A DNA stretch of 16,209 nt from Bacteroidales bacterium (GTDB lineage Bacteria > Bacteroidota > Bacteroidia > Bacteroidales > JAFGXI01). The notes under the pieces were generated by a model that was not told the DNA's origin, did not search any database, and was given only the letters and a program-made list of their open reading frames with translations. This document shows positions 1-7,626 of this stretch, one piece after another. The position numbers and the translations under genes are program-made. Each line of letters opens with the position of its first letter. The first letter of the stretch is position 1. Where the stretch lies: contig JALSQC010000075.1 in the NCBI GenBank assembly GCA_026985625.1, forward strand, positions 1-16,209, given 5' to 3'.

Positions 1-9
1 ATTTTAAAA

Positions 10-15
10 GGAGAG
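10..15 (+). promoter_or_regulatory. Shine-Dalgarno-like site of the first gene
   Basis: GGAGAG lies 7 nt before the ATG at 23 and only 1 nt before the ATG at 17. The spacing favours the downstream ATG at 23 as the real start, in agreement with the paralogue at 1509, which begins directly with the equivalent MKKIYTILVA sequence. Purine-rich ribosome sites are not used strongly in Bacteroidota, so this is supporting evidence only. Confidence 0.5.
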
Positions 16-22
16 AATGACA

Positions 23-420
23 ATGAAACGAATTTACACAATTCTCGTAGCAGTATTAATAACTGCAACAGTATGGGCACAAGTCCCCGAAAAAATGAGT
101 TACCAAGCCGTAGTAAGAGACGCAAGTAGCCAATTGGTAACAAACACAAGTGTAGGAATGCAAATAAGCATATTGCAAGATTCTACCACAGGTACTGCGG
201 TTTATGTTGAAACCCAAACACCAAACACCAATGCCAATGGTTTAATAACTATTGAAATAGGAACAGGCACAGTAGTAAGTGGAGACTTTACTACAATAGA
301 CTGGGCAAACGGACCTTATTTTATAAAAACAGAAACAGACCTAAACGGTGGAGCAAACTACACCATAACAGGTACAAGTCAATTGTTAAGCGTGCCTTAT
401 GCTTTACATGCCAAGACTGC
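23..420 (+). repeat. Direct repeat, copy 1 (5' half of the DUF1566-like gene)
   Basis: This 398-nt stretch matches 1509-1906 along its full length with no net insertion or deletion. The encoded peptides are about 85% identical (roughly 20 differences in ~133 residues). Similarity ends abruptly after the shared CATGCCAAGACTGC, where the two genes turn into unrelated linkers and different C-terminal modules. The sharp edge suggests either duplication followed by replacement of the 3' module, or ongoing gene conversion across the 5' halves. Confidence 0.85.
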
Positions 421-958
421 TGATAGTTTAATAAATCAACATAAGTACCAAGTAGGCGATTTTGCCCAAGGCGGTATTGTGTTTTGGGTAGATGAAACTG
501 GCGAACACGGGTTAGTGTGTGCAAAAGAAGATCAAGACGGTGGTAGTGGAATAAGATGGTACGCAGGAACTTATGGGACAACACGAGCAAAAGGAGATGG
601 GCCATATTCAGGAGAAATTAATACAGCAATAATTATTTCGTCACAAATATCAATTGGTGATGATGGGGCAGATTATGCAGCACAAATATGCAACGAATTG
701 CAAATAACCGAAGGCGGAAAAACTTATGGCGACTGGTATTTGCCTTCAATAGAGGAACTCAACCTTATGTATCAAAATAAAACTATTATTGATTTTATGG
801 CAATATCATATGGTGGTAGTGAGTTCTATGAAGCTCAATATTGGTCATCTGATGAAGTGGACAGCAATAATGCGTGGTACTTTGGTTTTTTCTATGGAAC
901 GCCAAATAATGCAAGTAAATCAAATACATACCATGTACGTGCCGTCAGAGCTTTTTAA
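23..958 (+). CDS. Secreted protein with conserved Bacteroidota N-terminal module and C-terminal DUF1566-like (lectin-fold) domain
   Basis: I place the start at 23 (MKRIYTIL...) and not at the in-frame ATG at 17, because of ribosome-site spacing and the start of the paralogue at 1509. The first 17-18 residues form a Sec signal peptide ending WAQ. Residues up to about 133 are a beta-rich module (motifs SYQAVVRDASSQ, VGMQISILQ, SQLLSVPYALHAKTA) found at the front of many Bacteroidota secreted proteins, of unknown function. From about residue 142 the protein resembles DUF1566: GGIVFWVDETGEHGLV, then WYLPSIEEL, YWSSDE and a terminal YHVRAVRAF. DUF1566 belongs, as I recall it, to the C-type-lectin-like folds, so a surface binding role is plausible but inferred. 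No T9SS sorting domain is visible. Upstream sequence is cut by the window edge, so the promoter is not seen. The base composition is much less AT-rich than that of the genes after 3.2 kb. Confidence 0.85.
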   Translation: MKRIYTILVAVLITATVWAQVPEKMSYQAVVRDASSQLVTNTSVGMQISILQDSTTGTAVYVETQTPNTNANGLITIEIGTGTVVSGDFTTIDWANGPYFIKTETDLNGGANYTITGTSQLLSVPYALHAKTADSLINQHKYQVGDFAQGGIVFWVDETGEHGLVCAKEDQDGGSGIRWYAGTYGTTRAKGDGPYSGEINTAIIISSQISIGDDGADYAAQICNELQITEGGKTYGDWYLPSIEELNLMYQNKTIIDFMAISYGGSEFYEAQYWSSDEVDSNNAWYFGFFYGTPNNASKSNTYHVRAVRAF

Positions 959-1021
959 CTATTTATTCGTATTATAAATGTTTTTTTAATGATGAAAAGA
1001 TAACTGAAAAAAATAAAAACT

Positions 1022-1507
1022 ATGAAAAAAAGAACAATTATTCTAACAATGCTGTTGTTTGCTGTCGTAATCATAACAAAGGCTCAAGAAGCCATACCCG
1101 CCACAGGCGGAGAGGCAAACGGTAGCGGTGGCTCAGTTAGTTACACCGTAGGGCAAGTGGTTTATACCACCGGTACAGGAACAAATGGTTCGATAACCGA
1201 AGGTGTGCAACAGCCCTACGAAATCTCGGTAGTAACAGAAATTGAAGAAGCCAAAGGCATTAATTTAAGTGTTTCGGTATACCCAAATCCTGCCACCGAC
1301 TATTTAACCGTAAAAGTTGAGAATTACAAAACTGCTAATTTGTTGTATCAAGTTTTTGATATAAATGGAAAACTTTTGCAAACAGTAAAAGCCACAGGAC
1401 AAGAAACAAAAATTGAAACAAGCAATCTTGTTCCAAGCAATTACTTTGTAAAAGTATTAAATAACAAAAAAGAAATTAAAGTATTTAAAATAATTAAATC
1501 TAATTAA
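1022..1507 (+). CDS. Small secreted protein with T9SS type A C-terminal sorting domain
   Basis: A 161-residue protein starting MKKRTIILTM with a signal peptide ending around KAQ (residues 20-22). The mature front part contains GGSVSYTVGQVVY and GSITEGVQQPYEI, a short pattern often seen ahead of T9SS sorting domains in Bacteroidota. From residue 86 (VYPNPATDYLTVKV) to the end is a typical type A sorting domain: YPNP start, VFDINGKLL strand, a serine/asparagine-rich turn, then YFVKVLNN and a lysine-rich tail. Such domains direct export through the type IX system and are normally cleaved with attachment to surface polysaccharide. With only ~60 residues between signal and sorting domain there is no room for an enzyme, so the passenger's role is unknown. 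It is separated from the preceding gene by 63 nt and from the next by one nucleotide, so it is probably co-transcribed with the flanking surface-protein genes. Confidence 0.88.
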   Translation: MKKRTIILTMLLFAVVIITKAQEAIPATGGEANGSGGSVSYTVGQVVYTTGTGTNGSITEGVQQPYEISVVTEIEEAKGINLSVSVYPNPATDYLTVKVENYKTANLLYQVFDINGKLLQTVKATGQETKIETSNLVPSNYFVKVLNNKKEIKVFKIIKSN

Positions 1508-1508
1508 A

Positions 1509-1906
1509 ATGAAAAAAATATACACAATTCTCGTAGCGGTATTAATAACTTCAACGATATGGGCACAAGCCCCCGAAAAGATGAGTTACCAAGCCGTAGT
1601 AAGAAACTCAAGCAGCCAATTGGTAACAAACACAAGTGTAGGAATGCAAATAAGCATTTTGCAAGGCTCTGCCACAGGTACGGCGGTTTATGTTGAAACC
1701 CAAACACCAACCACCAATACCAATGGTTTAGTAACTATTGAAATAGGAACAGGCACAGTAGTAAGTGGAGACTTTTCTACAATAAATTGGGCAAACGATA
1801 TTTATTTTATAAAAACCGAAACCGACCCGGCAGGAGGAACAAATTACACAATAACATCAACTAGCCAATTGTTAAGCGTGCCTTATGCTTTACATGCCAA
1901 GACTGC
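1509..1906 (+). repeat. Direct repeat, copy 2 (5' half of the FISUMP gene)
   Basis: Second copy of the 398-nt repeat at 23-420, same length and orientation. The copies lie about 1.1 kb apart with the sorting-domain gene between them. Recombination between them would delete that gene and fuse the first gene's 5' end to the FISUMP 3' end in frame. Confidence 0.85.
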
Positions 1907-3107
1907 CGAAAGTATTACAGGAGGAATAACCGAAACCGACCCTATTTATTCAAATAGCCAAGCTGCAAACATAACTGCTACCGACATTACCAATTTAAGT
2001 AATTTAAGCGGCGTTAACACAGGCGACCAAGACATAAGTGGAATAGCAATAAACACACAAGCCATACAAGATACAGCAAGTCAAATCAGACAGGCATTGC
2101 TGGATACCGCAAGCCAAATTAGAGCTGATATTCCTGATGTAAGCGGATTTATAACAAGCGAAACCGATCCTGTTTATTCTGCAGACTTTGATTTATCCGG
2201 TGTTGCAAGCGGTGATTTATTGCAATATGACGGAAGTAAATTTGTAAAATTCACACCAAATTATTTAACAACCGAAGTTGACGGTTCCGTTACAAATGAA
2301 ATACAAAACTTGTCCGAGGTTTTAACTGAAAATAACTCTGCCGGTAATTTAAATATAACAGACCTTGCCGACCCCGTAAACGCCCAAGATGCCGTAACTA
2401 AAGCTTATGTTGATTTATTGGAAGCACAGATTGAAGAATTGCAATTTGCAGTAGGGCTGAAAGTGCGTGATATTGATGGTAATGTCTATAATGCCGTAAT
2501 TATAGGGACACAAACATGGATGGCAGAAGACCTAAAAGTAACACATTACCCCAACGGCGACCCCATACCTTACATTGATGATAATGCAACTTGGGATGCT
2601 TTGGCTAACGATGATACAAGTGATGCTTATTGTTTTTACGGTGACAGTAACAACGATGGAAATGTAGATATTACCTATCCGGACTACGGAGCATTATATT
2701 CTTATGCAGCGGCTATAGGTGATAACTGGATGCGAGAAAATAACCCGGGACAAGGTGTATGCCCGGACGGTTGGCACCTACCAACCGATGCCGAATGGAC
2801 AACATTAACAGATTATTTAGGTGGAGAAAGCATAGCCGGAGGTAAAATGAAAGAAATAGGCACTACTCACTGGAACAATCCAAATACAGGAGCAACTAAC
2901 GAAAGTGGATTTACTGCTTTTGCAAATGGTGCTCATAAGAGTGATGGTACTTATATGTATTTTGGAAGTACTGGTTATTGGTGGACTGCTACCGAATACA
3001 ACAGTTACAATATATATATTCGCCGTATTTCTTATAATAGCGGAGCAATCACTCGTACTTTCGCGAATAGGCCGAATGGTTATTCTGTTCGCTGTATCAA
3101 AGATTAA
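1509..3107 (+). CDS. Secreted protein: conserved N-terminal module, stalk-like middle, C-terminal FISUMP (Fib_succ_major) domain
   Basis: A 532-residue protein. Residues 1-19 are a signal peptide (cleavage near WA-QAP). Residues 20-133 are the same module as in the gene at 23. The middle (about 137-310) is low-complexity and fibre-like: ITETDPIYS, SETDPVYS and TEVDGSVTNEIQNLS units, a tandem DTASQIR...DTASQIR, and a short coiled coil at AVTKAYVDLLEAQIEELQ, which suggests an extended, possibly oligomeric stalk. From about residue 315 the protein matches the Fibrobacter succinogenes major paralogous domain: VRDIDGNVYNAVIIGTQTWM, GVCPDGWHLPTDAEW, GYWWTATEYNS and a terminal GYSVRCIKD. The function of the domain is unknown. 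By its motifs it shares a W-x-L-P...Y-W...VR layout with the DUF1566-like gene upstream. The last ~44 codons have unusual codon use (see findings). It begins one nucleotide after the sorting-domain gene and is followed by a strong terminator. Confidence 0.9.
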   Translation: MKKIYTILVAVLITSTIWAQAPEKMSYQAVVRNSSSQLVTNTSVGMQISILQGSATGTAVYVETQTPTTNTNGLVTIEIGTGTVVSGDFSTINWANDIYFIKTETDPAGGTNYTITSTSQLLSVPYALHAKTAESITGGITETDPIYSNSQAANITATDITNLSNLSGVNTGDQDISGIAINTQAIQDTASQIRQALLDTASQIRADIPDVSGFITSETDPVYSADFDLSGVASGDLLQYDGSKFVKFTPNYLTTEVDGSVTNEIQNLSEVLTENNSAGNLNITDLADPVNAQDAVTKAYVDLLEAQIEELQFAVGLKVRDIDGNVYNAVIIGTQTWMAEDLKVTHYPNGDPIPYIDDNATWDALANDDTSDAYCFYGDSNNDGNVDITYPDYGALYSYAAAIGDNWMRENNPGQGVCPDGWHLPTDAEWTTLTDYLGGESIAGGKMKEIGTTHWNNPNTGATNESGFTAFANGAHKSDGTYMYFGSTGYWWTATEYNSYNIYIRRISYNSGAITRTFANRPNGYSVRCIKD

Positions 3108-3130
3108 GGTCTGGATTGAAGTAATTTATT

Positions 3131-3165
3131 GAGGGCATTCAATTAGTAAATGTCCTCTTTTTTTT
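3131..3165 (+). terminator. Rho-independent terminator after the surface-protein block
   Basis: GAGGGCATT (3131-3139) pairs with AATGTCCTC (3149-3157), nine pairs including one G-U, around a 9-nt loop, followed by eight T residues (3158-3165). It starts 23 nt after the stop codon of the FISUMP gene and is oriented for plus-strand transcription. No comparable T-tract is present for the minus-strand operon that ends at 3291. The remaining 125 nt up to that gene are AT-rich with nothing else recognisable. Confidence 0.85.
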
Positions 3166-3290
3166 AAGTATAAAGTTGAGTTTTTTGTCCATTTTTAATA
3201 TCAAAAACTTGCTTTACACACTTTTTAAGACAGTATAAATTTGTAATAAGTTATTTACTTATAAAAGTGCATAAAAAAAGGGCAAATAAT

Positions 3291-4190
3291 CTACTTTTTA
3301 TTATCAAATATATAAATAATAGAGCTGTAGTTGTTTATATTTCCCCAAGCAGATATTAATGATAACAAGCCAAAGAATAAACCTTTTATCATTCCAAACG
3401 GTGCTTTTTTGTATTTCTCGCTTAAGATAGAAACATAAAAAGAGTCAAAAGGCATTCCTTTTTTCTTTATTAAATTAAAATTGTAATTATTTAATAATAT
3501 TTTAATAGATTTTGGCGAGAAATGCCAAAGATGAATTGGCAAATCGTAAGCTGCCCAATATTTTTTATAGTGTTTTGCATCGTAAGATGTATAGTTAGGA
3601 ACAGCAATAATTAATTTTCCATTTGGTTTTAATATTTTTTTTATTTGATTTAAATATTCGTTGTAACGATGCACATGTTCCAATACATGCCACATTGTAA
3701 TTACATCAAAATAATTGTCGTCAAATTCAAACAACTTTTTTTTATCAAAAACATCTAAATTAAAATTAGATTTTCCGAAATTACGAGCATCATCGTCTTG
3801 CTCTATTCCTGCAACCGACCATCCATGCTGTTTCATTTTGTTAATAAAATATCCTGTTCCTGTTCCTATATCTAATATTTTGCCTGTTTTTTGTCCCGAA
3901 TATTTTTCAACTATTTTTTGTTTATTTTTTAACATATAGTTACGAACTATATGATATATCTTAAAAAACAAACCTTTTTTTGTATCGGAGTGTGATATGT
4001 ATTCCTCTGATTTATAATATTTTCCTATGCTATTCTCATCAGGAACATCTTGCGTAAAAGCAAAACTGCAATCGTTACAAATAAATATTGTGTAATCTTC
4101 GCTAGATGTTGAGAAATCTTTACTATCAATAAATTTATTTATATTTTTACTTTTACAAATCGGACACTCGTTATATTTAATTTTAGCCAT
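3291..4190 (-). CDS. Class I SAM-dependent methyltransferase with N-terminal zinc-ribbon-like Cys motif
   Basis: A 299-residue protein. Cys9-x2-Cys12 and Cys38-x2-Cys41 form a likely zinc ribbon at the N-terminus, as in many bacterial methyltransferases of the type-11/23 group that act on sugars, lipids or secondary metabolites. Motif I of the SAM-binding fold is ILDIGTGTGYF at residues 105-115. An acidic residue that could bind the ribose follows in VAGIEQD, then FDVITMWHVLEH and LKPNGKLIIAVPN. The C-terminal part (PIHLWHFSPKSIKILL, then MPFDSFYVSILSEKY and a hydrophobic stretch) is typical of a Bacteroidota family with no assigned substrate. The gene is last in a four-gene minus-strand operon, starting 2 nt after the permease gene ends. 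The substrate cannot be read from the sequence. Confidence 0.88.
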   Translation of the reverse strand: MAKIKYNECPICKSKNINKFIDSKDFSTSSEDYTIFICNDCSFAFTQDVPDENSIGKYYKSEEYISHSDTKKGLFFKIYHIVRNYMLKNKQKIVEKYSGQKTGKILDIGTGTGYFINKMKQHGWSVAGIEQDDDARNFGKSNFNLDVFDKKKLFEFDDNYFDVITMWHVLEHVHRYNEYLNQIKKILKPNGKLIIAVPNYTSYDAKHYKKYWAAYDLPIHLWHFSPKSIKILLNNYNFNLIKKKGMPFDSFYVSILSEKYKKAPFGMIKGLFFGLLSLISAWGNINNYSSIIYIFDNKK

Positions 4191-4192
4191 AT

Positions 4193-5446
4193 TTAAAAGT
4201 TTGTATTTATAGCCTCAACAGGATTTAAACGTGCTGCCGATATAGCAGGTAACAATCCTGATATAATCCCAATAATTACCGATATAATTACTCCCGACAT
4301 TACATTAAAAATGCTCATAGAAAAATCCATATCAATAATATTAGATGCTATTGTTGTGCCTGCAAAAATAAATAATAATCCAATAATTCCACCAATAAGC
4401 GATAGAATTGTTGACTCAAATAAAACCTGAAACAGTATAAAATAATTTTTAGCTCCTATTGATTTTTGTATTCCTATGATTTTAGTTCGTTCTTTTACCG
4501 ACACAAACATAATATTTGCAATTCCAAAGCCTCCTACCAAAATAGAAAATCCTCCTATTATAATTCCTGCAATGTCAATAATTTTAAAAACCTGTTCAAA
4601 ACCTTGCGATATCATACTTGTTTGGTTAAGAGCAAAATTATCGTCAGATTTAGGAGGTAATTTACGTATTGCCCGCATTACTCCTTCTAACTCGTTAATT
4701 AACTGATTAGTAGATACTCCTGCTTTTGTTTTTACTATTATCTCGGGTTGTGCCATTTGGCTTTTTATATCAAAAATATTTCTACCGAAATTTATTGGTA
4801 TAATAGCAACATTATCGGCACTTTTATTAAATAAATCGGTTCCTTCTTTTTCTAATACTCCAATAACTATTGCTTTATTGTTACCTATTTTAATTTTTTT
4901 TTCTATAGGATTTTTGTTACCAAAAAGTAGTTTAGCTAATTTATATCCTATAATTGTAAGATGTTTTCCCGAGTGACTCTCTAATAATGTAAAATACCTG
5001 CCTTTGTGTATGTTTAGTTTCCTAACTTTATTAAACTCGTTTGTAACTGCCCATACCGATATATCTTCGGCATAGTTGTTTCGGTATTTTATTGTTTTTT
5101 TTGTTGTTGCCGAAAAAGCTACCGCATCGGCATAATACGATTTCTTTTTAACTTGTATCGATTCTTTAAGACTTGGCAAAGGTCTGTTTATAAATTTCCA
5201 CCAAGGATATTGCGAGTGGTTAGAAAAAAGCCACGGCCATTTATGTATATAAACAACATCGCTACCAAGCGTGCTTATGCTTTTTGATATACTGTTTTTT
5301 AACGAATCTATTACCGTAAAAACCGATATTATTGCAAAAATGCCAATTGTTATTCCTAAAAGAGACAGAAATGTTCTTAGTTTATTTGCTTTTAACGAGT
5401 TAATCGCAAATATTAAACTTTCTTTAAATATTCTAAGAAAAATCAT
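4193..5446 (-). CDS. MacB/FtsX-family ABC transporter permease
   Basis: A 417-residue protein with the MacB layout: an N-terminal amphipathic segment and first membrane helix (about residues 23-48, TFLSLLGITIGIFAIISVF), a periplasmic core of about 230 residues, and a C-terminal FtsX domain with three membrane helices from about residue 290 to 405. The family signature ARLNPVEAI sits at the extreme C-terminus. Proteins of this type work with a cytoplasmic ATPase (MacB/LolD type) to drive export or extraction of envelope substrates by mechanotransmission. No ATPase is encoded in this window, so the partner must be elsewhere. The start overlaps the preceding outer-membrane-type gene by 4 nt (ATGA), which implies translational coupling and a shared task. 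The length is usual for the family. Confidence 0.9.
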   Translation of the reverse strand: MIFLRIFKESLIFAINSLKANKLRTFLSLLGITIGIFAIISVFTVIDSLKNSISKSISTLGSDVVYIHKWPWLFSNHSQYPWWKFINRPLPSLKESIQVKKKSYYADAVAFSATTKKTIKYRNNYAEDISVWAVTNEFNKVRKLNIHKGRYFTLLESHSGKHLTIIGYKLAKLLFGNKNPIEKKIKIGNNKAIVIGVLEKEGTDLFNKSADNVAIIPINFGRNIFDIKSQMAQPEIIVKTKAGVSTNQLINELEGVMRAIRKLPPKSDDNFALNQTSMISQGFEQVFKIIDIAGIIIGGFSILVGGFGIANIMFVSVKERTKIIGIQKSIGAKNYFILFQVLFESTILSLIGGIIGLLFIFAGTTIASNIIDMDFSMSIFNVMSGVIISVIIGIISGLLPAISAARLNPVEAINTNF

Positions 5447-6078
5447 TTATTGGTATTAGGAATCTTAAATCTTAATCCTACATTGGCAACTAATAATATC
5501 TCTTTGTGCCAAGAACCTATATCATACGATTTATATTCTAAATGAGGACGAACAAATAATGTTACTTTTTTTGTTCCTATCTCGGTAATTACACCGACAT
5601 TACCAAAGTATCTGCTTTTAGATGATTCTAAACTGTCGCGTTCGTCACCAACAAAAAAGGCTCCAAATTGTCCGCTTAACCCAATATTAAAATATGTTTT
5701 TTTAAATAAATTTAGTTCGTACTGAAAATACACTTTTGTTGTGTTAGAGCTACTACCAAAAGCTAATCGTGCTAAATTTTCGGGTGTTAAATAAATTTCG
5801 TTTGTTAAACCTAATCCAACATTTTGATGTCCGTAACGTAATAAAAAGTCAAACGAGTATGGCACAACTGCTCCTGAATTAACAATATTTGTGCTAACAA
5901 CTGCACCTGCACCAAAGCCTCCACTTAATATTAAATCGTCGTAATCTTCAAAAGATGAGTTTGTAGTGCTACTACCTGTTGATTCGTGCGTAATTTGCTT
6001 GTCGTCCGTTCTCTGAGCAAATATACTTGTTGACAAAAAAACAATTATTAAAATCGATATTAATTTTATTTTTTTCAT
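5443..6078 (-). CDS. Predicted outer-membrane beta-barrel protein, function unknown
   Basis: A 211-residue protein with a clear signal peptide (MKKIKLISILIIVFLSTSIFAQ, cleaved around residue 21). The mature protein starts with a polar Ser/Thr-rich stretch and continues with alternating strands such as FDFLLRYGHQNVGLGLTNE, KVYFQYELNLFKKTYFNIGL, GNVGVITEIGTKKVTLFVR and ILLVANVGLRFKIP, the pattern of a small 8-stranded barrel. The final strand ends in a short polar tail. I do not recognise a named family. It lies between the GH3-family gene (18 nt upstream) and the MacB-type permease (4-nt overlap), which suggests that it acts in the same envelope process, but no function can be assigned. Confidence 0.7.
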   Translation of the reverse strand: MKKIKLISILIIVFLSTSIFAQRTDDKQITHESTGSSTTNSSFEDYDDLILSGGFGAGAVVSTNIVNSGAVVPYSFDFLLRYGHQNVGLGLTNEIYLTPENLARLAFGSSSNTTKVYFQYELNLFKKTYFNIGLSGQFGAFFVGDERDSLESSKSRYFGNVGVITEIGTKKVTLFVRPHLEYKSYDIGSWHKEILLVANVGLRFKIPNTNK

Positions 6079-6096
6079 ATTACATATATTTTTAAG

Positions 6097-7602
6097 TTAT
6101 ACATTTAAAATTTCGTCAATATATTTTCTGTTATTAGATAAACGAGGTATTTTATGTTGTCCGCCTATTTTTTTATTTTTTTTGAGCCATTTATAAAATG
6201 TTCCTTTTTCTACTATGGTTATTTTTGGAAAATCAAGAGTAATATTTTTGTATCTTTTTGCTTCGTAATCGGAGTTTAACGATTTAAGGGCATTGTCAAG
6301 GATTTCGGCAAAATAATCTATATTATCGGGTTTTTTTTCGAACTCTATAATCCATTGATGTCCACCTTTTTGATTATCGTCCATATAAATGGGACCTGCC
6401 GTGTATTCAACAATCTCGGCATTTGTTTTTTTGCAAGCAATTTCTAATGCTTTATCGGTATTATCAATAATTAATTCTTCGCCAAAAGCATTAATAAAAT
6501 GTTTTATGCGTCCGGTAATTTTAATTTTATATGGATATTTGTTTGTAAATTTTATTGTATCGCCAATAATATATCGCCAAAGTCCTGCATTTGTAGATAT
6601 TACAAGAGCATAATTTTTATTTATTTCTACATCTTTTAGTTGAATTGTTTCGGGATTTTTTTTGTCGATTTGACTTAACGGCAGAAATTCATAAAATATT
6701 CCATAGTCTAACATTAAAAGCATATCGTCGGAAAACAAACTGTTTTGTATTGCAAAAAAACCTTCTGATGCATTGTAAGTTTCCATATAGTTCATTCCCT
6801 TTTTTGGTATTAATTTATCGAATTGTTCTCGATAAGGGACAAAACTTATGCCACCGTGAATAAATAATTCGAGATTAGGCCATACCTCAATAAGATTTTT
6901 TTTGCCTGTAATTTCTAATATATGCTTGGCTAAAACAAGTGTCCACGACGGAACTCCTGCAATATTGGTTACATCTTGTTTTATGGTTTCTTCGGCTATT
7001 TTTTGTATTTTCTCGTCCCAAACGTCCATTAATGCAATTTCAGGACGGGGAGTGCGTAAAAATTCTGCCCAAAAAGGCAAATTTTCTATTAATACTGCCG
7101 ATAAATCACCGTAAAACGATTGATTGCTAAAATTATTTATTTTATGACTTCCCCCAAGTGTAAGTCCTTTTCCTTTAAAAATTTTTGTAGTAGGATTTTC
7201 TCGTGTATATAACGATAAGATATCTTTACCTCCGCGAAAATGGCAATCCTCTAAAGCCTCTTTACTAACAGGAATAAATTTGCTTTTATCGCTTGTAGTT
7301 CCCGACGATTTTGCAAACCATTTTATCTCCGATGGCCATAATAAATTTTGTTCGCCATTACGCAAACGATTTACATACGGTTTTATATCGTTATAATCTT
7401 GCAAAGGAATATTTTTTTTAAAATCCTCTATAGTGCTTATTTTATTGTAGTTATATTTTTTACCCCACTCGGTATTTTTTGCCCTGTCGATTAACTTTGC
7501 AAATGTCTCAAATTGCACATTATGAGGGTATTTCATAAACAAATCTATTTGCCACAAGCGTTTTGTGCTTAACCACGATATTATTGAACTTAGTATTGCC
7601 AT
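6097..7602 (-). CDS. GH3-family acyl-adenylate/amido-synthetase-like protein
   Basis: A 501-residue protein of the GH3 family, named for plant auxin- and jasmonate-conjugating enzymes, which belong to the ANL superfamily of adenylating enzymes. The ATP-phosphate loop is visible as KSSGTTSDKSK at residues 98-108. Further family motifs are NASEGFFA near residue 280, GLWRYIIGDTIKF near 345, and GRIKHFINAFGEELI near 365-380. The C-terminus carries FYKWLKKNKKIGGQHKIPRLSNNR, the end typical of bacterial members. By family knowledge it should activate a carboxylic acid as an acyl-AMP and pass it to an amine or thiol. The bacterial substrates are largely unknown. It is the first gene of the minus-strand operon, with its promoter in the divergent region at 7603-7697. 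The order GH3, outer-membrane protein, MacB-type permease, methyltransferase suggests modification and export of a lipid or small molecule; that is inference. Confidence 0.88.
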   Translation of the reverse strand: MAILSSIISWLSTKRLWQIDLFMKYPHNVQFETFAKLIDRAKNTEWGKKYNYNKISTIEDFKKNIPLQDYNDIKPYVNRLRNGEQNLLWPSEIKWFAKSSGTTSDKSKFIPVSKEALEDCHFRGGKDILSLYTRENPTTKIFKGKGLTLGGSHKINNFSNQSFYGDLSAVLIENLPFWAEFLRTPRPEIALMDVWDEKIQKIAEETIKQDVTNIAGVPSWTLVLAKHILEITGKKNLIEVWPNLELFIHGGISFVPYREQFDKLIPKKGMNYMETYNASEGFFAIQNSLFSDDMLLMLDYGIFYEFLPLSQIDKKNPETIQLKDVEINKNYALVISTNAGLWRYIIGDTIKFTNKYPYKIKITGRIKHFINAFGEELIIDNTDKALEIACKKTNAEIVEYTAGPIYMDDNQKGGHQWIIEFEKKPDNIDYFAEILDNALKSLNSDYEAKRYKNITLDFPKITIVEKGTFYKWLKKNKKIGGQHKIPRLSNNRKYIDEILNV

Positions 7603-7626
7603 AAGAATTAAAAAATATTAACAAAC

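Noticed and set aside
17..22. Start of the first gene at the ATG at 17 (MTMKR...)
   Set aside because: The GGAG at 10-13 would be only 3 nt away, and the paralogue at 1509 begins exactly at the residue corresponding to the ATG at 23.
321..605. Minus-strand and overlapping frames inside the surface-protein genes (also 789-977, 1504-1710, 2905-3132)
   Set aside because: They lie opposite or across clearly coding sequence with signal peptides and known domain motifs, and show no coherent protein features.
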